Source of the DNA: Gammaproteobacteria bacterium
GTDB lineage: Bacteria > Pseudomonadota > Gammaproteobacteria > Thiohalomonadales > Thiohalomonadaceae
Length of the DNA: 64,000 nt
Assembly (NCBI GenBank): GCA_023228645.1
Contig: JALOAT010000007.1
Location: 42,616 to 106,615 of the forward strand
Direction: 5' to 3'
Under the pieces are notes generated by a model, which saw nothing but the letters and a program-made list of their open reading frames with translations, did no database searches and was not told where the DNA came from. This document shows positions 47,210 through 55,222 of the stretch, piece by piece (the first letter of the stretch is position 1; each line of letters begins with the position of its first letter). The position numbers were made by a program, and so were the translations under genes.

Positions 47210-48406
47210 TCACGCTTCCCGCGGGCGCCTGCGGATCCGTGCCGCTGCGCCGCGGGCCAGCGCGTCGGGGCCGAAACGCGCGCGGATGGAATCTGTGACC
47301 GCATCCAGCTGCGCCTGACGCGCCGGTGTCGGCGCCGTAATCAGCTCACCCTGAACGGCCTCGGCCGCATCGAAACCGCTCACCCCCATGCCGAGCAGAC
47401 GCACCGGCGGCAGGCGCGCCGGCAAGCGGCTCTCGAATAGCTCACGCGCCGCGCGCCACAGCACATCGGTCACTGCCGTCGGTGCGCCGAGGCTCCGCGA
47501 GCGGGTGATGGTGGTGAAGTCCCCGTAGCGGACCTTGATCTGCACGGTGCGCCCCGCGAGTCCGTGGGCGCGCAGGCGGCCGGCCACCTGGTCGGTGAGA
47601 TCGAGCAACCAGGCCAGCAACACCTCGCGGTCGGTGATGTCGCGGGCGAAGGTGGTCTCGTGGGAGATGGACTTGGCCTCGCGTCCCGCCTCCACCGGCC
47701 GCTCGTCGCGGCCGTGGGCGAGGGCCAGCAGGTGTGCGCCCGCATTGCCGAAGTGCTCGCGCACCAGTGCGGCGGGATAACCGCGGAACTGACCGATGGT
47801 GCGGATGCCCAGGCGCTGGAAGGCCTGCTCGGTGACCTTCCCCACACCCCACAGGCGCGACACCGGCAGGGGGTCGAGGAACGCGTGCACCTCGGCCGCC
47901 GTGACGATCTTGAAGCCGTCGGGCTTGTCGATGTCACTGGCGATCTTGGCGAGGAACTTGTTGGGCGCGACACCTACCGAGGCGACCAACTGCAACTCGC
48001 TGCGGATGGCGTCCTTGATGCAGCGCGCGATGTGCTCGGCCGGACCGAACAGAGCCTCGCTGGCGGAGACGTCGAGGAACGCCTCGTCCAGCGACAGCGG
48101 CTCCACCTGCGGGGTGTAGCGTTCGAAGATGGCGTGGATGGCGCGCGACACCTGCGCGTACAGGTCGTGGCGCGGCCGCAGGAACACCCCCTGGGGGCAG
48201 AGCCGGCGTGCCATGCCCGCGGGCATGGCGCTGTGCACGCCGTAGCGGCGCGCGATGTAATTGGCGGCGCAGACCACACCGCGTCCCTCCGGCGTGCCGC
48301 CCACGATCACGGGCTTGTCGGAAAGTTCCGGACGCTCGCGGATCTCCACGGACGCGTAGAAGGCGTCCATGTCCACGTGCAGGATGGCACGCGGCGCGCG
48401 CTGCAT
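47210..48406 (-). CDS. dinB: DNA polymerase IV
   Basis: A 398-residue Y-family translesion polymerase. HVDMDAFYASVEIRERPEL holds the first catalytic aspartate and the steric-gate region. PLSLDEAFLDVSASEALFG holds the second acidic pair. GVGKVTEQAFQRLGIRTIGQ is the helix-hairpin-helix region, and the little-finger domain follows. It is somewhat longer than E. coli DinB (351). The end RRPREA does not match a clear beta-clamp motif. No LexA box was recognised upstream. Confidence 0.96.
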   Translation of the reverse strand: MQRAPRAILHVDMDAFYASVEIRERPELSDKPVIVGGTPEGRGVVCAANYIARRYGVHSAMPAGMARRLCPQGVFLRPRHDLYAQVSRAIHAIFERYTPQVEPLSLDEAFLDVSASEALFGPAEHIARCIKDAIRSELQLVASVGVAPNKFLAKIASDIDKPDGFKIVTAAEVHAFLDPLPVSRLWGVGKVTEQAFQRLGIRTIGQFRGYPAALVREHFGNAGAHLLALAHGRDERPVEAGREAKSISHETTFARDITDREVLLAWLLDLTDQVAGRLRAHGLAGRTVQIKVRYGDFTTITRSRSLGAPTAVTDVLWRAARELFESRLPARLPPVRLLGMGVSGFDAAEAVQGELITAPTPARQAQLDAVTDSIRARFGPDALARGAAARIRRRPREA

Positions 48407-48409
48407 GGT

Positions 48410-48724
48410 CTACCTCAGCGGTTCGATGGCGATGACGGTGTAATGCAGCGCATCTTCGCGATGCAGACGAAAGCGTACCTGCATGCCGGGCCGCAGGCCG
48501 TTGGCCAGGGTCTTCGGTTGCAGGCGCAGGTCGCGGGTCATGGTCTGCCAACCGGCGAAGGCGACCGGCCCGTGGGTGAGGTTGATGATGCCGGTGCCCG
48601 CATCGACGCGATTCAGCACGCCCTCGCCATGCGGCTTGGGCTTGCTGGAAAACAGGTCGGCGAGACCGGCCGAGGCCGGCGCGCTGAACAGCGCCACCGC
48701 CATCAGGAACGCGCGTCGTTTCAT
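48410..48724 (-). CDS. CusF-like copper-binding domain protein, secreted
   Basis: A 104-residue protein. ATG 48724 has AGAGGA a few bases upstream; a longer reading from 49375 runs through other genes and is rejected. The signal peptide is MKRRAFLMAVALFSAPASAG. VLNRVDAGTGIINLTHGPVA followed by GWQTMTRDLRL resembles the CusF fold, where a tryptophan and methionine bind Cu(I). The usual M-x-M pair is partly replaced here (M-T-R), so metal binding is uncertain. It ends 3 bases before the dinB start. Confidence 0.7.
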   Translation of the reverse strand: MKRRAFLMAVALFSAPASAGLADLFSSKPKPHGEGVLNRVDAGTGIINLTHGPVAFAGWQTMTRDLRLQPKTLANGLRPGMQVRFRLHREDALHYTVIAIEPLR

Positions 48725-48792
48725 CGTGTCTTCCTCTCCCCCAGCCTGCACCGGTGGACGCACTATACCCGAGCACGGCCGGAAACGTCCGG

Positions 48793-49173
48793 TCACGCCG
48801 GCACAGGCACAGGCGGATTGGATACGGGCCCGAGACAGTCGGGCGGTTCGAGCGGCGGCAGGCCGTGGGCGGCACGGGCCTTGTCGCACTTGGGACTCGC
48901 CTCGCCATCCAGCCACGCGGGCATCAGCTCGCGGCACGGCGAGGGCCGGTGCTCGTAGATGCCGCAGGCGACCGCTTCCCCGATGCGGCCCTGCAAGGCC
49001 ACGCAGCGCGCCGGCCTGGCCTCGGTGCCGCGCATGGCGGCGAGGTGCGGATTCAGTTGGGTAGTGAGTTCGGCGGGGACGGTTCCGCCCAGGAAAAGCT
49101 CCGCTTCGGCCCAGTAGAAGGACACGCGGTAAAAGGCGCAGCACGCGCCGCAATCGAGACAGGGATTCGCCAT
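48793..49173 (-). CDS. YkgJ-type cysteine cluster protein
   Basis: A 126-residue protein. ATG 49173 opens MANPCLDCGACCAFYRVSFY, the C-x2-C-x2-CC cluster of the YkgJ/UPF0153 family, with further cysteines in RCVALQGRIGEAVACGIYEH and RPSPCREL. Such proteins probably bind zinc or iron. Function is unknown. It is followed leftward by the CusF-like gene after 68 bases. Confidence 0.82.
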   Translation of the reverse strand: MANPCLDCGACCAFYRVSFYWAEAELFLGGTVPAELTTQLNPHLAAMRGTEARPARCVALQGRIGEAVACGIYEHRPSPCRELMPAWLDGEASPKCDKARAAHGLPPLEPPDCLGPVSNPPVPVPA

Positions 49174-49234
49174 ACACCGCCGAGGCTGCCACGGAGGCGC
49201 AAATTCTAGACCGGCGTACGGCGGGCGGAAAAGT

Positions 49235-49456
49235 GATTCGATGCGGAGGCGCACGGAACAGCGATTCAACGCGGAGGGCGCGGAGGCGCGGAGGACGCGG
49301 AGGAAATCGAGAAGGGACGAAGCGCCTGACGACGGGGCACACTGCCAGTGGTGTCGAGAAAGCAGGCGTTCTCAACGCAGAGGCGCGGAGGACACAGCGG
49401 GGGTTTAGCAGTCTTACCCCCTGACTTTTCTCCGCGCCCTCCGCGACCTCCGCGTT
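49235..49456. repeat. Short-period repeat element (CGCGGAGG type), nested arms
   Basis: Left arm 49269-49302 is a 34-base string of GCGGAGG units identical to 60456-60489. A shorter left arm starts at 49374 (AACGCAGAGGCGCGGAGGAC). The right arm 49430-49456 is inverted (CTCCGCGCCCTCCGCGACC and on). A partial unit GATTCGATGCGGAGGCGC precedes at 49236. It lies between ykgJ-like and tex, downstream of tex. Confidence 0.85.
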
Positions 49457-49473
49457 ATGCCCTCTCTCTCGCG

Positions 49474-51831
49474 CTACTTCTTGAGGCGCGCGAAGGCCTC
49501 GGCCATGGCGCCCATGGGTTGCGAGCCCTGCGGCGGGCGCGGCTTGCCGGCTTTCGGCCCCGGGCCGCGGTCGCGCGGCATGTCCTTCGGTTGGTCGCGT
49601 ACATCATCGTTAAGCCGCATGGACAGCCCCACGCGGCGGCGTTTCACATCCACCTCCATGACCTTCACCTTCACCAGGTCGCCCGCCTTCACCACCTCGT
49701 GCGGGTCCTTCACGAACTTGTCGGCGAGCGCCGAGATGTGCACGAGGCCGTCCTGGTGCACGCCGATGTCGACGAAGGCGCCGAAGTTGGTCACGTTGGT
49801 GACCACACCCTCCAGGATCATGCCCGACTGCAGGTCTTTCAGGTCCTCGATGCCTTCCTTGAAGGTGGCGGTCTTGAACTCGGGGCGCGGGTCGCGGCCC
49901 GGTTTTTCCAGCTCGGCAAGGATGTCCTTCACCGTGGGCTCGCCGAATTTCTCGTCGGTGAAATTGGCGGGCTTGAGGCCCTTGAGGAAGCTGCCGTCGC
50001 CGATGATGTCACGGATGCCCTTGCCCGTGACCTCGACGATACGCTGCACCACCGGATAGGCCTCCGGGTGCACCGCGGAGGCGTCGAGCGGGTCGTCGCC
50101 GTTCATGATGCGCAGGAAACCGGCCGCCTGTTCGAAGGCCTTTTCGCCCAGGCGCGGCACCTTCATGAGCTCCTTGCGGGTCTTGAAGGCACCGTGTTGA
50201 TCGCGATAGGTGACGATGTTGCTGGCGAGCGTGGTATTGAGGCCCGAGATGCGCGTCAGCAGCGCCGGCGAGGCCATGTTCACGTCCACGCCCACGGCGT
50301 TCACGCAATCCTCCACCACGGCGTCGAGCATGCGCGCCAGACGGGTCTGCGAGACGTCGTGCTGGTACTGGCCCACACCGATGGATTTGGGATCGATCTT
50401 CACCAGTTCGGCCAGCGGGTCCTGCAAACGGCGCGCGATGGACACGGCGCCGCGCAGCGACACGTCGAGGTCCGGGAATTCCTTCGCCGCCAGTTCCGAG
50501 GCGGAGTACACCGAGGCGCCCGCCTCGCTCACCATCACCTTGGTGACCTTGAGTGCGGGATAACGTTTGATGAGTTCGCCCGCCAGCTTGTCGGTCTCGC
50601 GCGAGGCGGTGCCGTTGCCGATGGCGATGAGCTCCACGTTGAACTTCTGGCACAGGGCCGCGAGCGTGGCGATGGATTCGTCCCAGCGGTTCTGCGGCGC
50701 GTGGGGATAGATGGTGCCGGTGCCGAGCAGCTTGCCGGTGGCGTCCACCACGGCCACCTTCACGCCGGTGCGCAGCCCCGGGTCCAGGCCCATGGTGGCG
50801 CGCGCGCCGGCGGGCGCGGCGAGCAGCAGGTCGTGCAGGTTACGGGCGAAGACCTTGATGGCCTCCTCCTCGGAACCCTCGCGCAGCTGCGCCTTCAGTT
50901 CCGTGTCCAGGTGACTGAGGATCTTCACACGCCAGGCCCAGCGCACGGTTTCCAGCAGCCATCTGTCGGCAGGCCGGCCTTCCGCGCGGATGCCCACGTG
51001 CTTGGCGATCATGCCCTCGCACACGGACGGGTCGGTGGGCTTGCGGCCTTCCGTCTGGCCGCTCCCGGGCGTCCTGCCCTCGGCGGCATTCGTCCTTCCC
51101 TGGACATCGTCCGCCGGGATCACCAGTTCCAGGTTGAGCACACCCTCCTTGCGGCCGCGGAACAGGGCCAGGGCGCGGTGCGAGGGCACGCCCTTGAGGG
51201 GCTCGCTGTGCTGGAAGTAGTCGGAGAACTTGGCACCCTCCTCCTGCTTGCCCGCCACCACAGTGGACTTGAGGTGGGCGTTCTCCCACAGGTAGGTGCG
51301 CAGCAGGCCCACCAGTTCCGCATCCTCGGCGAAACGCTCCATGAGGATCTGGCGGGCACCATCCAGGGCGGCGGCCACGTCGGCCACGCCCTTGTCCGCA
51401 TCCACGTAGGCGGCGGCCGCGGCCTCGGGGGTGAGCGTCGGATCGGCGAGCAGCGCATCCGCCAGCGGCTCCAGCCCGGCCTCCTTGGCGATCTGGGCCT
51501 TGGTGCGGCGCTTTTGCATGTAGGGGCGATAGAGGTCTTCCAGGCGGACCTTGGTGTCCGCGGCCAGGATGGCGGCCTTGAGTTCGGGGGTGAGCTTGCC
51601 CTGTTCTTCGATGCTCTTGAGCACCGTGGCGCGGCGCTCGTCCAGCTCACGGAGATAGGTGAGTCGCTCTTCCAGGGTACGCAGCTGGGTGTCGTCCAGG
51701 CCGCCCGTGACTTCCTTGCGATACCGGGCGATGAACGGGACGGTGGCGCCTTCGTCCAGGAGCCGGATGGCGGCCTCCACCTGCGAGACCTGTACGGCGA
51801 GTTCTTGAGCGATGCGCTGAGAAATGGTCAT
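49474..51831 (-). CDS. tex: RNA-binding transcription accessory protein Tex
   Basis: A 785-residue protein of the Tex/YhgF family. ATG 51831 gives MTISQRIAQELAVQVSQVEA; a start at 51867 is unlikely. VPFIARYRKEVTGGLDDTQL and EEGAKFSDYFQHSEPLKGVPSHR are the N-terminal signatures. The central YqgF-like domain is GLDPGLRTGVKVAVVDATGK, then a helix-hairpin-helix block (GVDVNMASPALLTRISGLN). S1 is at EGVVTNVTNFGAFVDIGVHQ. Residues about 241-268 hold an extra loop relative to E. coli. Confidence 0.95.
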   Translation of the reverse strand: MTISQRIAQELAVQVSQVEAAIRLLDEGATVPFIARYRKEVTGGLDDTQLRTLEERLTYLRELDERRATVLKSIEEQGKLTPELKAAILAADTKVRLEDLYRPYMQKRRTKAQIAKEAGLEPLADALLADPTLTPEAAAAAYVDADKGVADVAAALDGARQILMERFAEDAELVGLLRTYLWENAHLKSTVVAGKQEEGAKFSDYFQHSEPLKGVPSHRALALFRGRKEGVLNLELVIPADDVQGRTNAAEGRTPGSGQTEGRKPTDPSVCEGMIAKHVGIRAEGRPADRWLLETVRWAWRVKILSHLDTELKAQLREGSEEEAIKVFARNLHDLLLAAPAGARATMGLDPGLRTGVKVAVVDATGKLLGTGTIYPHAPQNRWDESIATLAALCQKFNVELIAIGNGTASRETDKLAGELIKRYPALKVTKVMVSEAGASVYSASELAAKEFPDLDVSLRGAVSIARRLQDPLAELVKIDPKSIGVGQYQHDVSQTRLARMLDAVVEDCVNAVGVDVNMASPALLTRISGLNTTLASNIVTYRDQHGAFKTRKELMKVPRLGEKAFEQAAGFLRIMNGDDPLDASAVHPEAYPVVQRIVEVTGKGIRDIIGDGSFLKGLKPANFTDEKFGEPTVKDILAELEKPGRDPRPEFKTATFKEGIEDLKDLQSGMILEGVVTNVTNFGAFVDIGVHQDGLVHISALADKFVKDPHEVVKAGDLVKVKVMEVDVKRRRVGLSMRLNDDVRDQPKDMPRDRGPGPKAGKPRPPQGSQPMGAMAEAFARLKK

Positions 51832-51914
51832 GGCGCTTCCAGGCTGGTGAATGGCGAGGGGCGGCATTGTAGTGCTGCGCCCCGGGCATTCAAACCATAT
51901 CGGGGCGTCTGTTA

Positions 51915-51946
51915 GCGTATACGCATGTTCTTATACGCCGATATAC
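51915..51946 (+). promoter_or_regulatory. TATAC-rich palindromic site upstream of the yeeE remnant
   Basis: GCGTATACGC (51915-51924) is a perfect palindrome. TATAC recurs at 51918, 51932 and 51942, and GTATA-N10-TATAC forms an inverted repeat. AT-rich inverted repeats are typical of ArsR-family operators, and YeeE/YedE genes are often controlled by the persulfide-sensing repressor BigR/YgaV. The assignment here is inference from context only. Confidence 0.4.
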
Positions 51947-52018
51947 ACATTCTAATTTCCCTGTCCGGCGCGGGAGGGGATACTGCCGCCCCTCCCCCGT
52001 TGACCTGGAGTTTTTCTG

Positions 52019-52269
52019 ATGACCCCTGTCTGGTGAGGCTGGCTGGCGGGCAGCCTTCTCGGGCTGCTCACCATTGCCCTCTACTGGTTCGCCAACAAAC
52101 AGCTCGGCATTTCCACCGTTTACAGCTATGCCTGCCAGGTGCTCCCGGGCGCCGGCTCCTTCCGCTCCGAGGAATTCCCATGAACCGGCCCAGCTTCTTG
52201 GCAGGTGCGCTGTTCTTCGTGGGCGGCACCGTGGCCGTGCAGGTCCTGTTCCGCGTGAGCCAGGTTTAA
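52019..52269 (+). pseudogene. Remnant of a YeeE/YedE sulfur-transport gene, first half
   Basis: ATG 52019 (GGAG 8 bases upstream) reads MTPVW, then an in-frame TGA at 52034 where a codon is expected, then GWLAGSLLGLLTIALYWFAN up to QVLPGAGSFRSEEFP and a stop. From 52180 the other frame reads NRPSFLAGALFFVGGTVAVQ and ends at 52269. These match the N-terminal and C-terminal membrane segments of a YeeE/YedE protein, which normally has about 50 residues between them including the cysteine signature. A stop, a frame change and an internal deletion make it non-functional. Confidence 0.8.
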
Positions 52270-52272
52270 GCC

Positions 52273-52723
52273 ATGCGTTTTTCTATCTTGCCTTCGGTAT
52301 CGGCTTTGGTTTCCTGCTGAGCCGTGGGGGCGCCACCCATTTCGATTTCTATGTGCAGCTGTTCCTGTTCCAGGACCTGCAGGTGTTGTGGATGATCAGC
52401 GCCGCGGTGGCGGTCGGGCTCGTCGGCGTCATGCTGCTCAAGTACAGCGGTGCGCATAGCCTGGTGGACGCCAGCCCATCGACTTCCAGGGGCGTCCATA
52501 CCGCAGCGGCCTCATTTTAGGGGCATTTCTGTTCGGCATCGGCTGGGGCCTGGCGGGCGCCTGCCCGGACTCGGTGCTCGCCACGCTCGGCGAGGGAAAG
52601 CTTGCGGTACTGCCGACCCTGGCCGGCCTGATGCTCGGAACCTGGCTGTACGGATTGTTCCCAGAGGTTCGCAAAATCGGCATCAGAAAACGTCCCGGCA
52701 TGGACGCCCGGGAAGTCCTGTGA
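52273..52723 (+). pseudogene. Frameshifted YeeE/YedE sulfur-transport gene, second half
   Basis: Frames must be joined twice. After ATG 52273, one added T in the run at 52277-52282 gives FFYLAFGIGFGFLLSRGGAT and DLQVLWMISAAVAVGLVGVM. Near 52468 one added G continues GRQPIDFQGRPYRSGLILGA, then FGIGWGLAGACPDSVLATLG with the family cysteine, to the TGA at 52721. The corrected protein is about 150 residues. The two single-base losses could be assembly errors or decay; the neighbouring half is more clearly broken. Confidence 0.8.
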
Positions 52724-52798
52724 TAAACAAGGCCCGCGTCCACCCTGGAAATAAAGGGCGCACAAATACCCTAACAAGACTCACGAGGAAGGAATCGT

Positions 52799-53281
52799 AT
52801 GAAGAAGATCGCGTTCTCCGCTTTGGCCCTTGCCCTCTCCAGCGGCACCGCCTTCGCCCAGCAGAATAATGTCGGCTGCGGCCTCGGCTCCATGGTGTTC
52901 GACGGCCAGAGCGGCATCGCTCCCCAGGTGCTCGCCGCCACCACCAACGGCACCTCCGGCAACCAGACCTTCGGTATCACCTCCGGCACCCTGGGCTGCA
53001 CCCAGGACGGCACGGTGTCCTCCACGGTCAAGCTCTCCATGTTCACCGGTTCCAACATGGACAAGCTGGCCGCCGACATGTCCAAGGGCCAGGGCGAAGC
53101 CCTGGAGACCCTCGCCGACCTGATGGGCGTCGAGGCCGCGGACAAGGCCGCGTTCTTCACCGCCACCCGCGACAACTTCGACAAGGTGTTCACCAGCTCC
53201 AATGTGACCGCCGAAGAAGTCATCGCCAACCTGAACGAGGTCCTGGCGGCCGACGCCGAGCTGTCCCGCTACGCTGCCTAA
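52799..53281 (+). CDS. DUF3015 family secreted protein
   Basis: A 160-residue protein with a signal peptide ending GTAFA. The mature part NNVGCGLGSMVFDGQSG and TSGNQTFGITSGTLGCTQDG has the two-cysteine pattern of DUF3015. Two helical segments follow (KLAADMSKGQGEALETLADL and TAEEVIANLNEVLA). Function is unknown; family members are exported proteins of proteobacteria. A strong terminator follows 16 bases after the stop. Confidence 0.87.
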   Translation: MKKIAFSALALALSSGTAFAQQNNVGCGLGSMVFDGQSGIAPQVLAATTNGTSGNQTFGITSGTLGCTQDGTVSSTVKLSMFTGSNMDKLAADMSKGQGEALETLADLMGVEAADKAAFFTATRDNFDKVFTSSNVTAEEVIANLNEVLAADAELSRYAA

Positions 53282-53297
53282 GCAGTGATGCGTCAAG

Positions 53298-53332
53298 AGG
53301 CGACACCCGCTCACGCGGGTGTCGCCTTTTTC
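53298..53332 (+). terminator. Rho-independent terminator after the DUF3015 gene
   Basis: AGGCGACACCCGC (53298-53310) pairs perfectly with GCGGGTGTCGCCT (53315-53327) over a 4-base loop and runs into TTTTTC. The DUF4105 start codon lies only 4 bases after it. Confidence 0.93.
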
Positions 53333-53335
53333 GTC

Positions 53336-55222
53336 ATGCGACCACTTCTTCTCTTTGTCTTTCTGCTTTCCTGCGCCGGTCTGGCGCGGGCGGACTATCT
53401 CAACGAATTGCAGGCCGCGGCCCGCAGCGCCGGACTGGCCGGGCAGCGCGAATGGCTCGACCTGGGCCACTGGCGCCCCAACGCGCTGTTGCCGGGCTAC
53501 ACCAGCCTGGCCGACGCCCCCGGCTTCTTCCTCGCGCCTGGCGGCAAGATTGATCCCGAGGCGGAGCTGGACGCCACCCTCGCCGCCTTCTTCGGGCCCG
53601 GTGAAGAGACGCCCACCTGGCAGCATCCGCAGTGCCGTTTCATCGCGCGCTATGCGTGGCTCAAGGAGCGCCTGGCGTTCGACCCGGCGCGCCTGCCGGA
53701 AAAGCACTGTGCACGTTTCGAGGCCTGGCACGCCGCCATCGACCCGCGTCAGGTGACGCTCATCTTCCCGGCGGCCTACCTGAACAATCCCTCCTCCAGC
53801 TTCGGCCACACCCTGCTGCGCGTGGACAACACGCAACAGTCCGAGGCCACGCGCCTGTATTCCTACGCCATCAACTTTGCCGCTGAAACCGACGAGACCA
53901 ACGGCGTGGTGTTCGCCGCCAAGGGCCTGTTCGGCGGCTATCCGGGCCTGTTCTCCATCACGCCCTATTACGAGAAGGTGAAGGAGTACAACGACCTGGA
54001 AAACCGCGACATCTGGGAGTACGAACTGGCCTTCACGCCCGCCGAGACCCGCCGCCTGCTGGAGCACGCCTGGGAACTGGGCCAGGTCAACTTCGACTAT
54101 TACTTCCTGTCGGAAAACTGCTCCTACCAGCTGGTGGCGCTCATGGACGTGGCGCGACCCGGCCGTCACCTGGCCGATCGTTTCCCCGGCTGGGCGATCC
54201 CGAGCGACACCGTGCGCGCGACGCTGGAGGAAGAAGGCTTCCTGCGCCGCGCCCATTACCGGCCCTCGAACGCCACCCTCATCCGCCACCGCGTCGCCGG
54301 CCTCACACCGCCACTCGCGCGCCTCGCCCGCGAACTGGCGGCCGATCCGGAAGGCGAACCGCGCACGCGCACCCTGGCCCTGGCGCCGGTGCAGGCCGTC
54401 GCGGTCACCGAACTGGCCTACGACTATCTGCAGTACCGCCGCGTCGACGAGGACCTGCCGCGTGACTACGTGGCGCCGCGCGCCCTGGCCCTGCTGCGTC
54501 TGCGCAGCACGCTGCCCGCGGCCGATGCACCTGTTTCACCCCCCGCACCGGCCGTGCGCCCCGACCAGGGGCACGGCACCGCGCGCGTCGCCCTCGGCGC
54601 GGGCGCTCGGGACGGCGAAGGCTTTACGGAACTGCGCGTCCGCCCCGCTTACCACGACCTCATCGACCCGCAGGCGGGCTACGCCCCCGGTGCGCAGATC
54701 AACTTCTTCGACCTGGCGGGCCGCTGGTACCCGGACCAGGACGACTTCGAACTGCGCTGGTTCCGGTTCGTGGACATCGTGTCCCTGAGCCCGCGCGACG
54801 ACTTCTTCCAGCCATTGTCCTGGCGCATCACCGCCGCCTTCGAGAACCGCGCCGTGGCAGGCGACGAGGTGGTATTCACCGTGAACGGCGGCGCGGGCGG
54901 CACCTGGGAATGGCGCCCGAACGTCTACGCCTTCGCCATGCTCGAGGCCGACGTGCTCGCCGACGACAGCCTGCCGAAGGGTTACTCCCTCGCCGCCGGC
55001 CCCCTGCTCGGCGTGTACGCCAATGTGGGGGACGACCTGAACCTGCTCGCGGGCGCGCGGGCGCGTCGCTACACGGAACTTTGGACCAACGAGACGGAGG
55101 TCTTCGCCCAGGCGGGCTTCACGCTGGCCGACCACATGGCGCTGCGCCTGGAACTCCGTGCCACCCGTCTCGAGCATACCGACCTGATCGACGGCGGCCT
55201 GTCGCTGCACTGGTACTTCTGA
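53336..55222 (+). CDS. DUF4105 domain protein, exported
   Basis: A 628-residue protein. The signal peptide starts at ATG 53336 (MRPLLLFVFLLSCAGLARA). ATG 53288 and GTG 53285 in the same frame would translate through the terminator hairpin. The DUF4105 (Lnb-like) domain covers about residues 120-330: VTLIFPAAYLNNPSSSFGHT with the conserved Ser/His region, and YYFLSENCSYQLVALMDVAR with a cysteine. The C-terminal half (about 420-628) is a beta-barrel-like domain ending DGGLSLHWYF. Members are proposed periplasmic or outer-membrane proteins. No ribosome-binding site is visible. Confidence 0.85.
   Translation: MRPLLLFVFLLSCAGLARADYLNELQAAARSAGLAGQREWLDLGHWRPNALLPGYTSLADAPGFFLAPGGKIDPEAELDATLAAFFGPGEETPTWQHPQCRFIARYAWLKERLAFDPARLPEKHCARFEAWHAAIDPRQVTLIFPAAYLNNPSSSFGHTLLRVDNTQQSEATRLYSYAINFAAETDETNGVVFAAKGLFGGYPGLFSITPYYEKVKEYNDLENRDIWEYELAFTPAETRRLLEHAWELGQVNFDYYFLSENCSYQLVALMDVARPGRHLADRFPGWAIPSDTVRATLEEEGFLRRAHYRPSNATLIRHRVAGLTPPLARLARELAADPEGEPRTRTLALAPVQAVAVTELAYDYLQYRRVDEDLPRDYVAPRALALLRLRSTLPAADAPVSPPAPAVRPDQGHGTARVALGAGARDGEGFTELRVRPAYHDLIDPQAGYAPGAQINFFDLAGRWYPDQDDFELRWFRFVDIVSLSPRDDFFQPLSWRITAAFENRAVAGDEVVFTVNGGAGGTWEWRPNVYAFAMLEADVLADDSLPKGYSLAAGPLLGVYANVGDDLNLLAGARARRYTELWTNETEVFAQAGFTLADHMALRLELRATRLEHTDLIDGGLSLHWYF

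Noticed and set aside
48410..49375. Single 321-residue minus-strand protein
   Set aside because: Only the last 104 residues form a protein (the CusF-like gene from ATG 48724). The upstream part overlaps the ykgJ-like gene and a repeat in another frame.
49235..49456. Possible CRISPR array from regularly repeated CGCGGAGG units
   Set aside because: The units are 8-9 bases with no spacers of unique sequence between them, arms are inverted, and no cas gene is present.
51925..52269. Intact 114-residue ORF over the yeeE remnant
   Set aside because: It starts in the TATAC operator-like region, and its first two thirds is an out-of-frame reading of the transporter remnant. Only the last 30 residues are meaningful.
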